DNA of 64,000 nucleotides from positions 57,859,920-57,923,919 of the forward strand of contig OY282606.1 in assembly GCA_958298945.1 (NCBI GenBank). The letters are read 5' to 3'. The position numbers and the translations under genes were made by a program. The notes under the pieces are model-generated. The model had not been told where the DNA came from, ran no database searches, and worked only from the letters and a program-made list of their open reading frames with translations. Position 1 is the stretch's first letter. Each line of letters opens with the position of its first letter. The stretch is from Atherix ibis (Eukaryota; Arthropoda; Insecta; Diptera; Athericidae). Shown one piece after another: positions 58,680-64,000 of the stretch.

Positions 58680-59115
58680 TTCAGTACTCAGGAACCTTCA
58701 TAATACCATTTTCTTAAATATGGTCACCTTCAAAATAATTCCATTTGGCAGCTATACATCGGCGGACGTTCAACTTTTTATAGCAGTCCACTAGATTGGC
58801 CTTCAAATCCTCGGTTATACTCCTTCTGATGTTAAGAAACAAAAAAAGTCCACAAACTAAGATTATATTAAAGTAATTTCATTTCGCAGCTATACGTCGG
58901 GCTGGGCAACCACAAGAATCCTATTTCCAACAAAAACTCATTGATGTCGGAGGGGGTGTTATTATGGTGGAGCATCTAATTTTCAACCATATCTGATCTG
59001 ACACAAAGATTTACTTACCTCACTTAAGAGTCTTCTCTTGTTTAACATTTTTAACAATTTTCGTTGTTGATGGCCTTCCTGAGCGATCTTCGAAAATATT
59101 TTATGTCACCGAAAA
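58680..59115 (-). pseudogene. Mariner remnant (lineage of 36158-37042)
   Basis: Minus strand: FEDRSGRPSTTK (linker after the first HTH, about 59100-59060), a jump to HHNNTPSDINEFLLEIGF (degraded second-aspartate motif, about 58970-58910), LPSPTYS in place of P-P-Y-S-P-D, and a C-terminus ITEDLKANLVDCYKK with AAKWNYFEGD (about 58820-58730), matching the Y-F-E-G-D ending of this lineage. Most of the catalytic domain is deleted or changed. Confidence 0.65.
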
Positions 59116-59291
59116 TCTTGTGGCTTTTCATAGGAATTAATAATAATTTAAATCCTAGAAAAAACATAATGTAATTTAATGAAAAAGGTAAAAAACTTTT
59201 TCAAGCTAAATATATTAATTTATCATAACGAAACCGAGGTAAAGATCCACGAACCCACAAATAACAAAATGATAAAAATACTAACTTAAAA

Positions 59292-60277
59292 AAATGCTCG
59301 AATTATTCGAGCCAAATGTTCGTCTCAAATTTGCCCAATTCGCCGAACTTTTTAACACCGATTACAACATTCGAGCAATAGACCAATTATTATCGAAGGG
59401 GAAATAAAAATGTCTAGATCACGGGCTCGAACCGTCGAAAAATTTTCAAACAGTAATCACGCGCGAGCTCGATAAAAGTTCACCCAGTCAGAATTTGCTC
59501 AAACTATGATTTTTCTCTTCATCTATTTTATATCTGACATTTATTTTGTTTTCATGAACGATTTTCAATTGTGTTTTCTGCGTTTTGCAGTCCAATTCAT
59601 TTGGCAATCATGGAAAAGATAAAAAAATATTTGACATGGAAAATAGGATAATTCAAAAAGATACAACAACAAAAACGTTTTGTTAAACGATAGCAAAAGT
59701 AAAGAAAATAGAGCTGCAGTGCAAAGCCGGCTAGGGTGCGGAGAGCTCAGTAAGGACGTTTCATACGAAAAGTTATTACCGGAATTTCGCGGCGGTTATC
59801 ACTTCAAGCAGAAATTGTGCAGCAATTTTCACCATCATGACAAGGACAATTTCGATAACAAGATACGGTACTGTGAAGACTGGGAAATTAAATGTCACTG
59901 CCATCGTTGAACAACATGTTTCGCGTCATTTTTTTTTGCAAAACAACAGGCAAATCAAAACACAAAACAAACTATTTTTAATACACAAACATTCTTCACA
60001 CAAATTACATTGCAAAATGTCAAAATTGCAAAAACGTTCGCGCTCAAACACGCAGCTCGAATAAACATTTTCATTCGAGTTGCGTGTGTGATTTCATTAC
60101 CTTGTGATCTCGATGATAGGGTGTTTGCAATTTGAGGCGATTACACCATTCGAGCAAATCTTCATATTTTGATCGTCTCGAACAAGTTCGATCCAGGGGA
60201 ACATGTTCGTCCAACATGTTCAAGTATAAAATGAAAAAATGCAAGATTTTCCCTAAAATTTGACTATTTCTCGAATG
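59292..60277 (+). mobile_element. PIF/Harbinger-like element, copy 1 (decayed)
   Basis: Homologous along its length to 62089-63140 in inverted orientation. Ends resemble CATTCGAGAAATGCTCGAAT, a terminal inverted repeat best seen in copy 2; here the left end starts inside it. The coding remnant at 59680-59930 carries YHFKQKL with a decayed LISKQDT-like stretch (read NKIRYCEDWEIK in the open frame), followed by VTAIVEQHV. In Harbinger transposases the first domain has F-x-x-L-L-x-L-V-x-P-x-I-x-K-x-D-T then L-A-V-T-L-x-x-L. The DDE core is absent. Assignment tentative. Confidence 0.5.
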
Positions 60278-60329
60278 GTGTATCGAACTTATAGGCTCAT
60301 TGCAACTTTTCCGAGGATTATTCGATTCA

Positions 60330-60475
60330 CCAACCCTAATACAAACTTTGCTAGCTACTGATTGTTCATTGAGATATTGGTGAAAGGATCCTGAACAACT
60401 GCGTGAGTTGGCACTCTTAGATATGGTGGAGGGGATGTTATAGTTTGTGAATACTTCGGAAAACTTTCAATAGAC
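60330..60475 (+). pseudogene. Small Tc1-like transposase fragment
   Basis: TLRYGGGDVIVCEYFGKLS (60413-60470) resembles the V-K-H-G-G-G-S-V-M-V-W-G-C-F segment of Tc1 transposases. Too short for family placement. Confidence 0.35.
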
Positions 60476-60489
60476 CTTATTAGAATTTC

Positions 60490-61450
60490 TTTTTATTAGG
60501 CACTTGCGCTAAAAGAATTTTGAATGCCCTTATACTATTCTGTGGATCGCGATAATTAGGAAAGAACCGAGTGAGGCAGGGTTTCCACAGTCGGATTGAG
60601 CGGTCGAAAAAAAGAATTTCTATATTTTACAGTACGTCCGTAGAGGGGATTCAGGATAAACTGATCTTCATTCTTGACGAAACGAGTATTGGGGCTAAAT
60701 AATTGCAGGGGTGGAATGCAACTAGTTATTTCACTGGAACATTGCTTACAAAAAATGTGATAAAATAAGCTAGATAGGAGATATTACCGCGATGTTCTAA
60801 TGAGTTTAATGACTCTGTAAAATTTTTGTCACTTTTTAATTTTATCTCTTAATTTCGTATACCGTTTACTAGAATCAATGATGTTTTGGAATCGCCTACC
60901 CATACATGAGAATTGTATTCCAGCTTGGGGCGAATATATGCCTTGTATATATTGGCTAGATTAGAAGTGAGGAAATTCTAGCATCGTTTAAGGAAATCTA
61001 AACATTTTGCTGCATTCTTGGTAAATTTAAATGTGTGGTCATTTTAACGGATATTGATATTAACACACACACCAATAATGTAATGTTCTTCGGTTTCGAT
61101 TATGCAAGTACCATTCATGGGTAACTGCTGGGAATTTCAGCTTCAATGTGGAGACAGGAGACTGATCCGCGTTTTGGAAATATTTAATTCCACTTCGTTC
61201 TTCAACCCTCCTCAAAGTAATTTATTGCCTATTTTAGAATTTAATGCGTTTAACCAGGAAATGAATATAAAAAACAGAAGATTACTTTCAAAGTAACAGG
61301 CAAGAGATCATTAACGAAAGTAAAAAAAAGAGTTGAATATAAAATAGACACCTGAGGATCATCATTATTTATTTGGCGAACTATAGGCTTTATAAAGTCA
61401 TCCAAAACATCTTGGATTGAACGGCTTGAAAAATGGCTTCTATGCAAGAA
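60490..61450 (-). pseudogene. LINE reverse transcriptase and C-terminal remnant
   Basis: Minus strand in order: SIQDVLDDFI then NDDPQVSILYSTLFFTFVNDLLP (a degraded G-V-P-Q-G-S-V-L-S / I-N-D-L-L motif, 61420-61320), ELNISKTRISLLS (about 61190), LPMNGTCIIETEEHYIIGV (about 61125-61070), FTKNAAKCLDFLKRC (about 61020-60980), YIRPKLEYNSHVW-like (about 60935-60900), and the C-terminal tail also found at 32085-32460. Stops and shifts throughout; Y-x-D-D not preserved. It is not the same LINE as copies A and B. Position between two inverted Harbinger-like copies. Confidence 0.75.
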
Positions 61451-61454
61451 TTTT

Positions 61455-62085
61455 GAACGAAAGATTAGTAATCAGAATAAAAATAAATTGCTTATATTAA
61501 TTTCGTATTTAAATCAAGAAAAAGAAAACGTTCAAATTCTCATGACCAGTAGTGTATCTATGTACATATATGTATATGTAAATAAATAAATATTATATAT
61601 AAGGAGTGTGTTTCAGTGATTTCTGGAATATATTTGTCCAATTTTTTAATTATTGATAAATTTAAGCCACTGAATGAAGTCTAGTTTTTAATATTCTTTT
61701 ATTTATAAAAGCAAATTTATTTTATTTTTCAGATAACGACAGATAAAGCTGTAGTCACTAAATAAAAACGTAAGTGCAGTAATGACATTTTCAATTTAAA
61801 AATAAACACTTTAAATATATAAATTTAGTATTCAATTTCTACGATTTGTTTATAATCCAATTTCATTAATTATTATTTACCATACTTAAAAAAGATTAAT
61901 TCACCTTTAAAATACCTATAATTGTGAATAATAATTCATAATTTACTCGCTTCGCGTTAAAAAAATATTAAATATGAAATCAAACTAATTTGGAAATGCT
62001 CAAGCGTGATTAGTTAATATGGAATTACTAATATTAGAAGCCTCTGATTTTAAAATAATTCATTCATAAATTAAGCTACGATTAC
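61455..62085. other. Non-coding stretch
   Basis: AT-rich, no gene recognised. Confidence 0.5.
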
Positions 62086-62088
62086 AAC

Positions 62089-63140
62089 ATTCGAGAAATG
62101 CTCGAATTTTAGAAAAAATCGCCCACTTTTTCGGTTAGAGTTGGTCTAATATATGCTCAAACATACACATATTGGACGAATACCTTCCACTCTATCGAGC
62201 ACGTTCGAGACAAACAAAATATGAAGTTTTGCTCGAATGGTATAATCGTTTTAAATTGTAAACGATCGATTATGTTAGGTAACGAGCCATTTTCATTCGA
62301 GCTGCGTGTTCGAGCGCGAACATTACTGCAATTTTCACATTTTGCAGTGTAATTGGTGTGAAGAACGTTTGTGTATTAAAAATTGTTTGTTTTGTGTTTT
62401 GATTTGCTGGTTGATTGTGCAAAAAAAAATTACGCAAAACATGTTGTTCAACGATGGCAGTGACATTTAATTTCTGTGTTCCCATTACCGTATCTTGTTT
62501 GGAGATTAACGGTGAACCAGTTCCAAAAGGGAATTGAAATCATCCTTGACATGATGGTGAAAACTGCTTCACAATTTCTGCTTGAAGTGATAGCACCCGC
62601 GAAGTACCGGCAATAACTTTTCGTACGAACCGTCCTTTCTGTGCTTTCCCCACCCAAGCGGTATTTGCACTACAGCTCTTTTGTCATCACTTTCGCTATC
62701 GTTCAACATCACCAACTCTTTCCTGCACTTCGTTTTCATTGTTGCAATCTCTTCAATTATCCTATTTTCCATTTTTAATATATTTATTATTATATTTTAT
62801 TTTGTTCAAATATTTTTTACGTTTTCCTTTATATTGCATTGCAAAAAGCCAAAAACACAATTGAAAATCGTTCATAAAAAAAAAATCATGGCTTGAACAA
62901 ATTTCTAAGTGGGCGAACATGGATCGTGCTCCTGTGTAATTACTGCTTGAAAATTTTTCGAGGGTTCGCGCCCGTGATCTAGACCTTTTCATTTCCCTTT
63001 TGAAGACTCCAAAAAACATGTTTGACTGTGGTAATAATTCGTCCATTGCTCGAATGTTGTAATTGGTGTTAAAAAGTTCGACCAACTGGACAAATTTGAG
63101 ACACACATTTGGCTCAAATAATTCAATCATTTCTGGAATG
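62089..63140 (-). mobile_element. PIF/Harbinger-like element, copy 2
   Basis: Better preserved copy, about 1052 bp, minus strand. Termini CATTCGAGAAATGCTCGAAT (62089) and, on the other strand, CATTCCAGAAATGATTGAAT (63140) form a plausible inverted repeat. Coding remnants on the minus strand: 62772-62569 (MENRIIEEIATMKTK, WGKHRKDGSYEKLL, YHFKQKL), then in shifted frames FNSLLELV and LISKQDT (about 62545-62490) and LNVTAIVEQHV (about 62475-62440). That order matches the N-terminal half of Harbinger transposases. There is no DDE core, so it is a non-autonomous or truncated derivative. The second family protein was not found. Confidence 0.55.
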
Positions 63141-63144
63141 GTCA

Positions 63145-64000
63145 ACCGTAATAAGCCTTTAAATAGAATGTAATTTTTTCTAATACCTGTTATTGCAACT
63201 AAAACAAAAGAGTTTACTTAATCATTGTATCTTTCTTAATATCAAAATTTTATACTTTAAGAGTAGCAGTATATTTCAAGAATCAGAATTAAAAATATCT
63301 TAGGTCTGTACGATTTAAGCTAGAAAATATTTTATAATTCCACGATATTAGGCCGGTTGGAACTTTACATTACGTATAAGTTGGCATTTCTAGTTGCATA
63401 GCATATTGTATTGTTAACAACAAATAAAATATAGGACTTGGAAAAGGAATGGCCGAATAAAAGTCCACTCTAGAAGTAATTGTGGGTTATGTAGAGGATG
63501 TTAAATTTAATGTCACAGGAATGTCGTTTTGGACAAGGTTTCACTACCCTAACTCTGAATACCTTATTTACCTAGAATTTCGGAGATGCCTTTTATGAGT
63601 TAATCAATTTAAGAAACAGTCAAACTATGATTGACTGTTTCTTAAATTGATTAGCCAATTATTCACGGACGAGGCAAATTTGAAGTTACAGTAAGTGAAA
63701 GATAGTGGAGTTGATCAGCCCGCTCATTACCTAACATACCATAGGATATCGAACGCAACGCAACTCAACTTTGAAGATGCTCAACATTTAATGCCATATC
63801 CAGATGATCCATGCTTCCAAATCTACGACACTGCCGCTTCATATTGCAATATTTTAATCATTGGGTTAGCGAATTTTTTAATGCTGTGGAAATAATTTCT
63901 TTCAAGAGGCTGTGAAAAAATTATTTGGGAAATACAAGTTATTATAAGAGATGTGTTTAAGGATATGCTTATAATCAGTGTCAAACAGACTAGAGTTCTC
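63145..64000. other. Non-coding stretch with a perfect hairpin
   Basis: No gene recognised; the frame at 63695-63895 (66 residues) resembles nothing I know. Hairpin at 63601-63653 listed separately. Confidence 0.5.
63601..63653. repeat. Perfect hairpin: 23-bp arms, 7-nt loop
   Basis: Arms 63601-63623 and 63631-63653 are exactly complementary (TAATCAATTTAAGAAACAGT...), with a 7-nt loop. Pairing stops abruptly outside the arms, as in a local inverted duplication. Confidence 0.95.

Noticed and set aside
61102..61296. Plus-strand frame starting MQVPFMGNCWEF
   Set aside because: The minus strand here reads as a LINE reverse transcriptase region, so this is its shadow.
63695..63895. 66-residue plus-strand frame near the window end
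   Set aside because: No recognisable domain or signal; left uncalled.
1..64000. CRISPR arrays, bacterial operons, phage or plasmid functions
   Set aside because: No spaced palindromic repeats, no ribosome-binding pattern and no bacterial gene order; the content is eukaryotic transposons.

Overview
This 64 kb window is AT-rich eukaryotic DNA, almost certainly from an insect and most likely a higher fly. The evidence for that is the AT-rich sequence between the elements, the absence of bacterial gene organisation, and a transposon set typical of Diptera: an irritans-type (Himar-like) mariner, mauritiana-type (Mos1-like) mariner, DD41D rosa-like mariners, a Tc1 element with about 235 bp inverted repeats like the Drosophila S element, jockey-clade LINEs and a small Helitron. 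I found no host protein gene, no rRNA and no intact tRNA gene. Every coding stretch I can support belongs to a transposable element.

Layout. 1-5.9 kb: a decayed jockey-like LINE (gag zinc knuckles, endonuclease, reverse transcriptase) carrying two nested mariners; the first (1334-2625) has an uninterrupted transposase gene and near-perfect ends. 5.9-11.4 kb: no recognisable gene. 11.4-13.1 kb: a degraded jockey-like 3' fragment split by a mariner. 14.5-18.1 kb: a second copy of the first LINE, on the minus strand, split by an S-like Tc1 element (15316-16988) whose transposase has one nonsense codon. 19-21.6 kb: an internally deleted mariner next to a decayed LINE. 22.9-27.1 kb: two DD41D remnants and a rearranged mariner. 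29-37 kb: mariner remnants, a LINE 3' end, an inverted-repeat pair around 2.1 kb, and a tRNA-like fragment at 28.4 kb. 39-46.2 kb: three mariners. 49-51.9 kb: a 127 bp foldback element, a DD41D fragment, a 402 bp Helitron and a mariner remnant. 52.6-57.2 kb: a Tc1 fragment and two mariners. 58.7-63.1 kb: a mariner remnant, a LINE remnant, and two PIF/Harbinger-like copies in inverted orientation.

How the parts relate. The window is a transposon graveyard with a few young insertions. At least 22 separate Tc1/mariner pieces are present, sixteen of them DD34D mariners from several lineages. Three LINE copies have been hit by TA-targeted DNA elements. The most informative comparisons are internal. 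Twin 1259 bp mariners at 39 and 56 kb differ mainly by a 17-nt block just after the third catalytic aspartate. Two mariners at 19 and 31 kb share one internal deletion relative to a full-length relative at 54 kb.

Limits: boundaries of old remnants are approximate. Family names rest on recognisable motifs, not on database searches. I see no undescribed host system.
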